From contig CADAWC010000027.1 in assembly GCA_902791475.1 (NCBI GenBank), positions 1 through 49,079 of the forward strand: DNA of 49,079 bases, read 5' to 3'. The notes beneath the pieces are model-generated. The model was not told where the DNA came from, made no database searches, and was given only the letters and a program-made list of their open reading frames with translations. Source of the stretch: Fibrobacter succinogenes. GTDB lineage: Bacteria > Fibrobacterota > Fibrobacteria > Fibrobacterales > Fibrobacteraceae. A program made the position numbers and the translations under genes. Positions within the stretch are counted from its first letter, which is position 1, and every line of letters begins with the position of its first letter. Shown piece after piece: positions 16,632 to 25,229 of the stretch.

Positions 16632-17840
16632 ATGCCTTTAAGATTTCTACTTACACTAGCTCTTTTCGCGACTTGTTCTCTCTTTGCGCAAGATTATCAA
16701 ATCGACCGGTATATACCGGAATCGAGTTCTTCCGAAGTTTCGATGTGCTTGATGATGTCCTCATCAAGCGCAGCAAACGAGCCTAACCCATACAACTTGC
16801 CCGACGAACTTATGCCCTTGTGGAATTCCATGTCTATGCGTCAAAAGGCAGGCCAAATGATCATGGTGTTCCTCACGACCACGCAATTTGTAATTGAAAA
16901 CGAAATCGGAGGTCTACTCATCGCCGGGAAGCATCTCCGCGAATCAAAAGAAACCATACGCAAAATCGACGAAATCAATTCGAGCCTAAAAATTCCAGTA
17001 TTCACCGCCAGCGACCAAGAAGGCGGCATCGTCAACCGTTTGGCATCATTTTCCGACAATTGGCGACACACCCCCAGCGCCCTTGAAATGCGCCGCATGG
17101 ACACCACGCAAATCCACAAGCTCGCCAAGAAAATCGGGCACGCGCTCAAAGACCTAAAAATAAACATGAACCTGGCGCCAGTGCTTGACCCGTCCAAGGA
17201 CCACCGCGGCACCAATTCGTTCATGGAAGAAAGTCACCGCTCATGGGGTAACGACACGACAAATGCTTATAAAGTAAGAGCATTCGTCAACGGCATGCAC
17301 GACAACGGCATCATCTGCGTTTCAAAGCACTTCCCCGGTTACGATTCCTGGACCAACAGCGACTTGCAAATAGCTATTAGCGCATCGCCCAAAGAAACCA
17401 TTCAAAAAAACGTGCGTTTTTTCAAGACACTCGCCCAGGACATTCCCGTCACCATGATGTCCAGCGTGCAATTTATACGAATTTCCAACCGCCCCGCCGT
17501 TTTCGACAAGAACATCGTCAAGATGGTCCGACAATACGCCCCCGACATGGTCATGCTTACCGACGACCTCTGGGGTACTTCTTTACGCACCTGGGCTAGC
17601 GGCAAAACGCAAATCGCTCCTCGCAAGACCTACCCGGACAAAGACTTCAAGCGCCTCGTCACCGCCATCATTGACGCGGGTAACGACATCCTCATGATTT
17701 CGTACACATCTAAAGCCAAGGACATGATTAACATCATGATGGAGCTTTGCGACAAAAGCTCAAAATACAAGAAGCGCATCGAAGAATCCGCAGCCCGCGT
17801 TTTGAAGCTCAAATACAAAGCCGGAATTTTGAAGTTATAG
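16632..17840 (+). CDS. Secreted GH3 family protein (NagZ-like), altered catalytic dyad
   Basis: The 402-residue protein has a signal peptide (FLLTLALFATCSLFAQD) and a short Ser-rich stretch (ESSSSEVS, MSSSSAANE), then a GH3 N-terminal barrel. Matches to beta-N-acetylhexosaminidases of the NagZ type include SMRQKAGQMIMVF, IPVFTASDQEGGIVNRL, MNLAPVLD, SKHFPGY and LTDDLWG, whose Asp is the expected nucleophile (near residue 311). In NagZ the loop after KHFPG carries an Asp-Ser-His acid/base dyad; here the same position reads TNSDLQ, so the His is missing. The protein may be inactive, have a different specificity, or use another acid. NagZ enzymes act on peptidoglycan fragments. The ribosome-binding site is weak. 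Confidence 0.78.
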   Translation: MPLRFLLTLALFATCSLFAQDYQIDRYIPESSSSEVSMCLMMSSSSAANEPNPYNLPDELMPLWNSMSMRQKAGQMIMVFLTTTQFVIENEIGGLLIAGKHLRESKETIRKIDEINSSLKIPVFTASDQEGGIVNRLASFSDNWRHTPSALEMRRMDTTQIHKLAKKIGHALKDLKINMNLAPVLDPSKDHRGTNSFMEESHRSWGNDTTNAYKVRAFVNGMHDNGIICVSKHFPGYDSWTNSDLQIAISASPKETIQKNVRFFKTLAQDIPVTMMSSVQFIRISNRPAVFDKNIVKMVRQYAPDMVMLTDDLWGTSLRTWASGKTQIAPRKTYPDKDFKRLVTAIIDAGNDILMISYTSKAKDMINIMMELCDKSSKYKKRIEESAARVLKLKYKAGILKL

Positions 17841-17914
17841 AATTCCGCGAGTCGTGCGCGAACACATTTTGTCAAGCCCTACTTGATAGGGCTTCTCCTT
17901 CTAGTTCTATAAAA

Positions 17915-17986
17915 TGGAGATTCCCGCTCGTCCCCGTCATCCCCGTCAAGCGAGGACAGGCGCGAGGACAGGTAGGCGGGAATGAC
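17915..17986 (+). repeat. Palindromic repeat, TGACA-ended family, long form
   Basis: The copy starts TGGAGATTCCCG and ends GGCGGGAATGACA. Its interior holds CGTCATCCCCGTCAAGCGAG and two GAGGACAGG units. The copy at 35630-35703 is nearly identical. It lies between the convergent GH3 and DnaQ-like genes. See the findings on this family. Confidence 0.85.
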
Positions 17987-18023
17987 AAATCAAGACTATT
18001 GACTAATGACCAATGACTATTGG

Positions 18024-18590
18024 CTATTTGCAAAACGCCTGTTTTTTAGCTACAGAAATATTCACGACGTTTTTCATCACGCCCGCCTCGCCGACCTTCT
18101 CCAGCGCAGACCTCAAAATGGCAGCCGCCGCAAGCGTATCGTCCAAAGCACGGTGATGGTTAAAGTCCGGGAGTCCAAGCGATTCCGTAAGCTTGTGCAA
18201 ACTGTAGCTCGGCTGCCCCGGGAACACACGTCGCGAAAGCTTTACCGTACAAAGTCTTGCCGGGTTGAACTTAATGCAACTGCGTTTCAGCTCTGCCGTC
18301 ATATACTTGCAGTCAAATTGCACGTTGTGCGCTACAAAAATGCGGTCTTGCAATAAAGCCGCCACATGTTCGGCAATCACGCCAAATTGCGGTTTTCCAC
18401 TTACCATCTCGTCAGTGATGCCCGTAAGCTCGCGGACAAACGGCGTTATCGGCTTTCCTGGGTCTACAAGCGCGTGGTACGTTTCAACAATTTCGGAACC
18501 GTCCATCAGGGCGATTCCGATTTCCATTATTCGATTATCTTCACCATGTCCGCCGGTCGTTTCGAGATCGACTACCGCAAATTTTAGCAA
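18024..18590 (-). CDS. DnaQ-like 3'-5' exonuclease (DEDDh)
   Basis: The 188-residue protein is a single exonuclease domain. The three Exo motifs are visible: FAVVDLETTG (Asp and Glu), AHNVQFDCKYM (second Asp), and HHRALDDTLAAAAIL (His and last Asp), the DEDDh arrangement of the DNA polymerase III epsilon family. It should remove nucleotides from DNA or RNA 3' ends; whether it is the replicative proofreading subunit or a paralogue cannot be told. The start is a TTG at 18590, 6 bp after the stop of the upstream gene, with AGGT about 9 bases ahead, which suggests translational coupling. The last residues (KKQAFCK) have no family match. Confidence 0.88.
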   Translation of the reverse strand: MLKFAVVDLETTGGHGEDNRIMEIGIALMDGSEIVETYHALVDPGKPITPFVRELTGITDEMVSGKPQFGVIAEHVAALLQDRIFVAHNVQFDCKYMTAELKRSCIKFNPARLCTVKLSRRVFPGQPSYSLHKLTESLGLPDFNHHRALDDTLAAAAILRSALEKVGEAGVMKNVVNISVAKKQAFCK

Positions 18591-18596
18591 TGCAAA

Positions 18597-19181
18597 TTAC
18601 CTAACGGGGATATCGATATCGAGCGTCTCCATCCCATTGCGAGCCTGCACACGCGCAAGCATCACGTTCGACTTCGGGTGCCCGTAAACAGGGACAACGA
18701 GCAAATTAGAAACGCCGCTCTGTTCACTCGGAACCGCATCGGTATCGTAAGCTGTTTTCGTAAATATAGGTTTCTTACCGCCATCGTACAACGAGTACGT
18801 CAACTTACGTGGGTATCCTTTCTTGATTTGGGATGTCTTCACCTGGAAATAGATGTAACCGCCCTTCGGAACAGCCCTCAAGCTGTCAAGAATTTCTTGT
18901 TCGGTGGCGAATTCCGCTTCCATAGCAAGGCGAACGTTCTTACGCACGCGATCCGGAGATTCGTATTCCACCATCACGTTGAACTTGGCATCTTCAGGGA
19001 TGGCGCTTTCACGCACATCACGGATTCTACTGTTATTCTGGTGATATTCCCAACGGCCATTGTCATGCAAGATAACCGTTGAGCCATTCGAGGCCATTGC
19101 GACCACGTCTTCAGCAAATGAATTTGCAACAAACGCAAAGAATAGAGCCACGCAGGCTCTAGAAAGTTTCATTCCACCCAT
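18597..19181 (-). CDS. Exported protein of unknown function with DNGRWEY motif
   Basis: The start at 19181 is chosen because GGAG stands 5 bases before it; another ATG lies 9 bases downstream (19172) and one upstream at 19205. The protein then has 194 residues with a signal peptide (SRACVALFFAFVANSFA). The N-terminal mature part contains VILHDNGRWEYH, a short motif seen in several small periplasmic proteins (compare DUF3157). The rest is predicted beta-rich (YIYFQVKTSQIKKGYPRKLT, LLVVPVYG). No enzyme signature is present. It is followed after 6 bp by the DnaQ-like gene on the same strand and should be co-transcribed with it. The upstream region (19206-19343) is very AT-rich and shared with the divergent gluQ gene. 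Confidence 0.6.
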   Translation of the reverse strand: MGGMKLSRACVALFFAFVANSFAEDVVAMASNGSTVILHDNGRWEYHQNNSRIRDVRESAIPEDAKFNVMVEYESPDRVRKNVRLAMEAEFATEQEILDSLRAVPKGGYIYFQVKTSQIKKGYPRKLTYSLYDGGKKPIFTKTAYDTDAVPSEQSGVSNLLVVPVYGHPKSNVMLARVQARNGMETLDIDIPVR

Positions 19182-19343
19182 AAGTACTCCGTTTTTATAA
19201 CACATCCCTTTACCTATGAGTAATATATATCACAAAATCAATTTTATCGAAAAAAACAAAATATTTATGTTTTTTCATACAAAAAATGTGAGTTAAGTAA
19301 CAATTTTAAAACTTATTTTTGTACCGAAACCTAAATTTGCATC

Positions 19344-20231
19344 ATGTCCGGAAAAATTCGATTTGCACCAAGCCCCACAGGATACCTTCACGAAGGCCAC
19401 TTGCTTTCGGCACTTTATGTGTGGGCAGCGGCAAAAAAATGGAACTTAAAGATCCACTTGCGAATCGAAGACCATGATCAAAGTCGCGCACGACCCGCCT
19501 ATATTGCTGGCATCCGAGAAGATTTGGCTTGGCTTGGGTTTAAATACGATTCCGAGAGCATACAAAGTGCACGCGGACAAGTCTACGAAGCGGCCCTCCA
19601 AAAGTTAAAAGAAAAATCGTTAGTTTACCCGTGCTATTGCAGCCGCAAGCAACTCCTCGCCGAAAACCCGCAAAGCGAAACCGGTGAGATTGTTTATCAG
19701 GGCAAGTGCTTTTATAAGACGAGAGAAGAGAGAAGAGAGACGAGAGAAATTATAAATTCTGCGCCGCATAATTTGCGGTTTATCGTTCCTGACAAATTCA
19801 TCAACTGGCACGACCTGCGTCTAGGGGACTTTCACGAAAACCCGAAACTCCAATGCGGGGACTTCCCCATCCGCGACCGCGACAACCAATGGACATACCA
19901 GTTCGCCGTCTGCGTAGACGACATCGACGAGCAAATCACGCACATCATCCGTGGCGAAGACATTCGCAATTCCACCGCCCGCCAGATTGCGCTCATGGAA
20001 GCACTAGGACGCACAGAGCGCCCCATCTACCTGCACCACCCGCTCATCGTAGACGCGAACAACAAGAAGCTTTCCAAGCGCGAGCTCGCCCACAGCCTGC
20101 GTCAGGACAAAGAAGCCGGCATTACGCCCGAAATGCTTTTTGGTCGCGTCTGCCATAAAGCCCACCTCACGGAAAGCGACGCTCCCATCGCCCTCGTTGA
20201 CGCGATATCCATAATTATGGAAACTCTCTAG
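19344..20231 (+). CDS. gluQ: Glutamyl-Q tRNA(Asp) synthetase
   Basis: The 295-residue protein is a short class I glutamyl-tRNA synthetase paralogue lacking the anticodon-binding domain. FAPSPTGYLHEGHL contains the HIGH-type signature (HEGH) and KKLSKRE the KMSKS-type one. A CYC pair followed by YQGKC fits the zinc site of GluQ. The enzyme attaches glutamate to the queuosine base in the anticodon of tRNA-Asp. Between the zinc region and HNLRFIVP there is an extra Arg/Glu-rich stretch (KTREERRETREIINS) encoded by a GA-rich simple repeat (19718-19746), not usual for the family. The gene is divergent from the exported protein at 18597-19181, and 35 bp ahead of the large helicase-like gene. Confidence 0.9.
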   Translation: MSGKIRFAPSPTGYLHEGHLLSALYVWAAAKKWNLKIHLRIEDHDQSRARPAYIAGIREDLAWLGFKYDSESIQSARGQVYEAALQKLKEKSLVYPCYCSRKQLLAENPQSETGEIVYQGKCFYKTREERRETREIINSAPHNLRFIVPDKFINWHDLRLGDFHENPKLQCGDFPIRDRDNQWTYQFAVCVDDIDEQITHIIRGEDIRNSTARQIALMEALGRTERPIYLHHPLIVDANNKKLSKRELAHSLRQDKEAGITPEMLFGRVCHKAHLTESDAPIALVDAISIIMETL

Positions 20232-20266
20232 CGTTTTCTTGGTTAAAAAAAATTTATATTCATGAC

Positions 20267-23200
20267 ATGGCATCAACGTCCGTGTCTGCAACCATAGAAA
20301 AGATTCGTGAAGAGGCTTCAGTCTTTGATAGCAAAGACCGTCTGCTCAGCTTTTCGCAAAAGAACAAATTTCAGTCACCACTGCTTTTAGGCAACGGGGA
20401 CCAGTTTTTCGAAGCTTGGCAAACCGAGTCCAAGCCGCGCGCACTTGCGCAGTTCTTCCCCGTATCCGCAAAATATGACGAAGCAAAACAAGCGGCCGAT
20501 CTAGACAAATTCCGCAAGGTTCTCAAAGCTAAAGCAGAAGACTTCTGCAACCAAGACTTGTATATCGCCACGGGATTCATCAAATGGGGCGAAAAGAGCC
20601 TCGCGCCCGCCATCCTCATCCCGCTCGACTACGACGCTGAACACGACACGGTCGCCATTTCGGCACGCGCCCCAATAGAAAATATTGCTCTCTCGACACT
20701 TGATAAAGAAATCAAGTTCCCTGTAGCACTTGACTTTTTCAAGAACGGGACTTTTGCCATCCAGAAATTTTTTGACGCCCTCGAAAAAAAGATAGCGTCC
20801 AAAGCCGATTGGAAATTTACACGTAACGGCTACTGCGTCACGTTCTACAGCACCAACAGGCTTCTCCTCAAAAAGAAATTGACCAACGCATGCTGGACCA
20901 CAGCCAAAGCGGCCAACAACGAATTCTTCATCGCAACGATAGGCAATGAAGGATTCATGCCGCAGCCATCGCTTTTTGAAGAAATCCCCTACGACCACGT
21001 TTACAACCCTGCGGATCATTACTTCCCTTACACGACCGATTCGCAGACAAACAAAGCGGTTATCGATGCGCTCAACCCCAAGTGTTCCGCATTTGCCGTA
21101 CAAACGCTACCAGGAGCAGAAAAAGCAAAGGTCGCCGTAAACATCGCCGCAGACCTTATCCAGCAAAGGCAAAAAGTTTGCGTGGTAAGCCGTAGGGCTA
21201 TTTCCAAGCTCAATTTCGAAAACGCATGGAAACCGCCATTCCGTTCATTCCAGGGGCCCGACCGCGACACTATAAAAACGCAGTTGAGCGAAACCCGAGC
21301 AAAGCTTGTTTCCTATTACGATGCCGTCAATTTTCCGCTCAAGCCAAGTGGCGTGAAGCTCACAGAACTGCTTGACGAAATTGCAAAACTAAAACCAGTC
21401 AAGACAAAGTTTGCAAGCGATTTGTTCAAAAACATTGAGAACATAGACTTCAAAAAATTCAAGTCTATGCACGCAAGCCTTGAGCAATTGACGCAGCTGT
21501 TCCTGAATGAAAACGGAATTGACATTTACAATGCTTTCCAGGGAATTACGCTGCCAGCCGTGTCGCAAGACCGCAAAACACAAATCGGCGAAGAACTCGG
21601 ACAAGCAAAGAACTTAGTCGAAACCATCAAGCCGTTCATCGAAAGCATAAACAAATCCAAGCTCTATCTCGACGGATTCAAGCTTTCAGATGCACTTGCG
21701 CTCGCGAACGTCTTCAAGAAAAACTTTGACGACATGCCGGGTTTCGAAGACTGGGACCTTCATTCTAACGGCTGGATTGCCTACCAAGACGATCTCAACG
21801 ACTTGCCAAGTGCAGGAGCGCGTTGGTCTAGCTACCGTCGCAAGGGTTCCGATGTATTTACCGATGAAGCCATCGAAGTAAACGTCCTTGCAGCCCGCAA
21901 AGAATTTGAAGACAGCTTAAGTTCTGCGCTCAAAGCCCTCTCGGATCATTACCGCAGGCCCAAGCGTATTTTGCTCAGTGTTTTCAAAGATCCCAAGAGC
22001 ATCACCTCCGATGACATGCTCCTGGAGCAAATTGATAAGCTTATCGAAATCCAGGAATACAGACAAAAGTACAAGGATTCCTCTGTACTTGCAGCACGTC
22101 TGTTCGGCAGGGACTGGAAATACGAAAAAACCGATTGGAAGGATTTGGCTGATAAAATCCACCATTACTACGTATTCCGCGCCCGCATCAAGAATAGCGA
22201 CCAGCACGATTACTTGCTCCAGTTGCTTGCCAAATGGCACCTGTTCAAGCCGCACGCTGAAAATTTGGACAACATTCTGTCCAGCCTCGAAGAACTCCAA
22301 AACAAGCTTCAGAGCATCAGCAAGTCGTTCAACTTGAGCGAATCCATGGATGCCCAAAACGTAACTTTGTGGATTGATAAAATCGCACATTGGTCAAAGC
22401 TGTGGAGCGAACAAGACATTTACTTGCAGATTTGCGAGCACTTGGAAAACATCAGCGATTCACCTTGCGAAAATCTCGCTCAGTTCATCAAGAACGAGAA
22501 AAATGCGAACAAGGATATCGCTATGGCATTTGCCCGCGCCTGGACAAACAGCCAAATGCAGGCGGCCACAGCAGAATGCCCAGATTTGTTCAGCCCTTCA
22601 GCAAAGAACCGCAAACAGCAAGGCAAGCAGTTCAAAACCCTTTTGGACCAGTTCTCTAATGCGAACTTCCGTGCTGCGCACGAAGCCGTTGAAAAGAATC
22701 CCGACTTGCTTCAATGCGTCAAGCTATCGCGAACATACGAACAAGATTTTGATTCATTCGATGTCACGCTATTCTTGGATGCCGACTGCATGACTATCAC
22801 CGAAGCCATGCCCGGGATTTTCAATTCCAAAAAGATTATTTTCTTAGGCAATCCCTGTGCACCAGCGCTCGAAATGCTCCCAATGGACGCCTGCAATATG
22901 GACCTTTCTTCGCAGTCGATATTCTTTAGGGACAATGTACTTTCGGCAGCACTCCGCAAGGGAATCCCCTCACGCGTTGTCGGCTACACTTCGCAATACG
23001 CAGATCCTTCGTTATTCAATTTTGCCAACAACAGAATTTACAATAACGAAATGGCTCAGTTGCCCAATTCGACTTTAGCAACAAGCAAGACTCAAGTCCT
23101 CAAAATTGTTCAGGACAAGGTTTCATCTATTGCAGAAAAAGCGATTCAGCATGCGACAAAGAATCCGAGTCAGACGCTTGGAATCGTCACATCAAGCCAA

Positions 23201-24340
23201 GCGCTCTGCAACGAAATCGAAGAGGCCATCCTGAGTCTTTTGGAAAAATCGCCAAATGCGGCAAAGTTCTTTACGCAAGGGAATCTCACAAACAAGTTCT
23301 ATATCAAGACGATAGAACGAGCTGTCGATTTATACCGAGATGTGATATTTGTCTGCACCAACATCGACCAAATGACAAACGTTGCAGGAGTCTGCAAGCT
23401 TTCGATTTGTTCGACACTCGCCAAACATAGCCTTTGCCTGTTCATGACGAACGAAGAAGCGGACAAGCTCACCAATTCAAAACCAAGTCTGTACCAAGAA
23501 TGGGTTTGTGAACTTAAGAGCAAATCAGTTCATGGAAATGAGAATTTCCAAGCCTCAGAGTCCGTTCTCAGCACACAAATTAAAGAACTTTTCAAGCAAG
23601 AATCCATCGCCTTTAAGGATAGCTTTGCGACAGGCAACATTCCTGTAGGTCCGGTCGTCATTGACGCCAACAACTCGAAGCGTTCCCTCGCCGTTATCGA
23701 ATGCGATTGCTGTTGCATGCCCTACAAGGAATCTGTAGAAGACCGCGAATACGTGCGCCCCAACGCACTTTCGAGACTCGGCTGGAAGGTCCTCAACATG
23801 TGGCTCCCGCTTTGGAACATTTCAAATGCCGACGAGAAGGAAAACCTCATCGCCACAATTGCAATTGAGCAGAGTGTCGCACCGCCACCTCAAGAAGACC
23901 TCCCTCTCGAAGGCGCGGAGCAAAGCATCGATGCAACAATCGAACCGTACTGCGTGAAGCATCCTGCCCATGCAGAAGCAGACAAGCCGATTGCAGAACT
24001 ACCGGCAGAGACACTTCTTGAACAGCTCAAGTTCTATGTCGATAGCGAGTCCCCGATTCACGGAGAGCTCCTGTTGCAAAGGATTCTGGAACTGCACAAC
24101 GCCGAGCCGAACGCAAAGATTAACGCCACCTTGAGTGAAGCCATCAAGCAAGCTCTACACCAAAAGCTTTTCATCAAGACAGGACCGTTTTTCTATTCGC
24201 GCACAAACAAGAGCATCGTGCTGCGCGACCGCTCCAAGAGGCCCGACAACGAACGCAAGATGGCGTACGTGCCACCCGAAGAACGCGCCCTCCTCAAGCT
24301 CGACGACCACAGTATCAAGCAAATTCTCGGTGTGCTGTAG
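20267..24340 (+). CDS. Large DUF4011/DUF3320-type helicase-nuclease relative with degenerate motifs
   Basis: The 1357-residue protein follows the layout of the DUF4011 family of very large superfamily 1 helicase-nucleases. It has a DUF4011-like start (KDRLLSFSQKNKFQSPLL), a helicase-like middle, a Vsr-like endonuclease segment (LAVIECDCCCM, then ALSRLGWKVLNMWLPLW), and a DUF3320-like end (SPIHGELLLQRILELHNAEP). The key residues seem lost. Where Walker A (GPPGTGKS) should stand, near residue 280, the sequence is TLPGAEKAK; the Walker B position near 836 reads FLDADCMTI; in the nuclease segment the acidic and RDR residues are only partly kept. Long coiled-coil-like stretches lie between 330 and 750. 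It should be cytoplasmic. The assignment is by order of motifs and needs profile searches. Confidence 0.62.
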   Translation: MASTSVSATIEKIREEASVFDSKDRLLSFSQKNKFQSPLLLGNGDQFFEAWQTESKPRALAQFFPVSAKYDEAKQAADLDKFRKVLKAKAEDFCNQDLYIATGFIKWGEKSLAPAILIPLDYDAEHDTVAISARAPIENIALSTLDKEIKFPVALDFFKNGTFAIQKFFDALEKKIASKADWKFTRNGYCVTFYSTNRLLLKKKLTNACWTTAKAANNEFFIATIGNEGFMPQPSLFEEIPYDHVYNPADHYFPYTTDSQTNKAVIDALNPKCSAFAVQTLPGAEKAKVAVNIAADLIQQRQKVCVVSRRAISKLNFENAWKPPFRSFQGPDRDTIKTQLSETRAKLVSYYDAVNFPLKPSGVKLTELLDEIAKLKPVKTKFASDLFKNIENIDFKKFKSMHASLEQLTQLFLNENGIDIYNAFQGITLPAVSQDRKTQIGEELGQAKNLVETIKPFIESINKSKLYLDGFKLSDALALANVFKKNFDDMPGFEDWDLHSNGWIAYQDDLNDLPSAGARWSSYRRKGSDVFTDEAIEVNVLAARKEFEDSLSSALKALSDHYRRPKRILLSVFKDPKSITSDDMLLEQIDKLIEIQEYRQKYKDSSVLAARLFGRDWKYEKTDWKDLADKIHHYYVFRARIKNSDQHDYLLQLLAKWHLFKPHAENLDNILSSLEELQNKLQSISKSFNLSESMDAQNVTLWIDKIAHWSKLWSEQDIYLQICEHLENISDSPCENLAQFIKNEKNANKDIAMAFARAWTNSQMQAATAECPDLFSPSAKNRKQQGKQFKTLLDQFSNANFRAAHEAVEKNPDLLQCVKLSRTYEQDFDSFDVTLFLDADCMTITEAMPGIFNSKKIIFLGNPCAPALEMLPMDACNMDLSSQSIFFRDNVLSAALRKGIPSRVVGYTSQYADPSLFNFANNRIYNNEMAQLPNSTLATSKTQVLKIVQDKVSSIAEKAIQHATKNPSQTLGIVTSSQALCNEIEEAILSLLEKSPNAAKFFTQGNLTNKFYIKTIERAVDLYRDVIFVCTNIDQMTNVAGVCKLSICSTLAKHSLCLFMTNEEADKLTNSKPSLYQEWVCELKSKSVHGNENFQASESVLSTQIKELFKQESIAFKDSFATGNIPVGPVVIDANNSKRSLAVIECDCCCMPYKESVEDREYVRPNALSRLGWKVLNMWLPLWNISNADEKENLIATIAIEQSVAPPPQEDLPLEGAEQSIDATIEPYCVKHPAHAEADKPIAELPAETLLEQLKFYVDSESPIHGELLLQRILELHNAEPNAKINATLSEAIKQALHQKLFIKTGPFFYSRTNKSIVLRDRSKRPDNERKMAYVPPEERALLKLDDHSIKQILGVL

Positions 24341-24358
24341 GCGCCTCAGCTATAATCT

Positions 24359-24736
24359 CTATTTGCAATCTGTCTCCCCGGACTCCGTTCCGGGGTTGGC
24401 ATTCTGTGCATGCACTTTGGCATTTTCAATCATATCTCTTGTAATGCCAATCTTTTCGGACAAATCAACCCATTCAGCATTAATACTATTCACGAGATTG
24501 AACTTCCATAAACGTTTATAACGTTTCATCTGTTTTTCTCTTTTTATAGCATCATTTACATTTGAAAAAGTTTCAAAATAGACAAGTTTATTTACGTTAT
24601 ACTCTTGCGTGAATCCTTGATTACAATGAATTTTATGTTCTATTACACATCGTACTAAATTATTCGTAACCCCCACGTAAAACGTGAGATTATTGTTAGT
24701 CGTTAGCAAATAAACATAATAGTTGTGTTGCTTCAT
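24359..24736 (-). CDS. GIY-YIG nuclease, small single-domain, inside a repeat-bounded unit
   Basis: The ATG at 24736 gives MKQHNYYVYLLTTNNN, in which YVYLL plays the GIY role; FYVGVTNNL gives the YIG part, with the catalytic Arg in LVRCVIEHK and the metal-binding Glu in LVYFETF. The usual tail of the family follows (DAIKREKQMKRYKRLWK). The last residues (NPGTESGETDCK) are translated from the palindromic repeat at the 3' end, and the stop lies 12 bases beyond it. A paralogue with the same arrangement is at 35166-35501. Such one-domain GIY-YIG proteins cut or nick DNA; their natural role is unknown. The two palindromes around the gene suggest a role in movement of this unit. Confidence 0.88.
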   Translation of the reverse strand: MKQHNYYVYLLTTNNNLTFYVGVTNNLVRCVIEHKIHCNQGFTQEYNVNKLVYFETFSNVNDAIKREKQMKRYKRLWKFNLVNSINAEWVDLSEKIGITRDMIENAKVHAQNANPGTESGETDCK

Positions 24737-24785
24737 AAAAGCAACATACAAAAAAAACTGACCCCGGCACAAGGCTGGGGTGACA
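24371..24785. mobile_element. Putative mobile unit 1: GIY-YIG gene between inverted TGTC/TGACA palindromes
   Basis: The left end starts TGTCTCCCCGGACTCC and forms a CCCCGGA/TCCGGGG hairpin (24371-24403). The right end is a CCCCGG...CTGGGG hairpin closing with TGACA (24759-24785). The ends are in inverted orientation with TGTC/TGACA outward and enclose a single GIY-YIG gene on the - strand. The 415-bp length is close to the 427 bp of the second unit. No clear target-site duplication was seen. Confidence 0.6.
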
Positions 24786-24811
24786 TTGTAAAAAGGCAGT
24801 CTTTTACGCGC

Positions 24812-25213
24812 TTATCGAAGCTTGACGACAAAAGCATTGATGTTGTATGCGGAAAGCTCGCGAGCCTTGTCTTCGGCGACTTTACGCTTGGTCCATCCAC
24901 CACCGCGAAGCTTGTAGAACGGCGGATCAAATACGACCTGGATGGTGTAACCCGTGCTTGCAGAAAGCTGAGCCTTGCGTCTCTGAGCGGCATCGAAATC
25001 ACCGACCGCTTCGAACTGAAGCATAAAGTAACCATCAGCCTTATCGTTCTTGCTTGTAACCTTAGCAGGTACAGCAGAATTGCTTGTCGTATCGCGGAGC
25101 GATGCACTAAGCGTTGGCTTGTACTCGTTACCGCGGAAAAGGGAATCCAAATCTGTTGGCGATCCGGCCCAAGCCATCGCGCATAAAGAAAGTGCCATTA
25201 AAATCTTTCGCAT
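24812..25213 (-). CDS. Secreted SPOR-domain protein
   Basis: The 133-residue protein has a short signal peptide (ILMALSLCAMAWAG), a spacer with SLFRGNEYKP, and a SPOR-type domain (about 60-133): YFMLQFEAVGDFDAAQRRKA, then GYTIQVVFDPPFYKL and a final strand NAFVVKL. SPOR domains bind denuded glycan strands of peptidoglycan, usually at division sites. A periplasmic role in the cell wall is likely. No ribosome-binding site is obvious ahead of the ATG (AT-rich leader ATATTTAGAAC). It lies downstream of the fibro-slime gene but is separated from it by a strong terminator, so it probably has its own promoter or depends on read-through. Confidence 0.8.
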   Translation of the reverse strand: MRKILMALSLCAMAWAGSPTDLDSLFRGNEYKPTLSASLRDTTSNSAVPAKVTSKNDKADGYFMLQFEAVGDFDAAQRRKAQLSASTGYTIQVVFDPPFYKLRGGGWTKRKVAEDKARELSAYNINAFVVKLR

Positions 25214-25229
25214 GTTCTAAATATAGAAA

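Noticed and set aside
24371..24785. Classical insertion sequence
   Set aside because: There is no transposase, and no target duplication was seen; the only gene is a GIY-YIG nuclease, so it is reported as a separate kind of unit.
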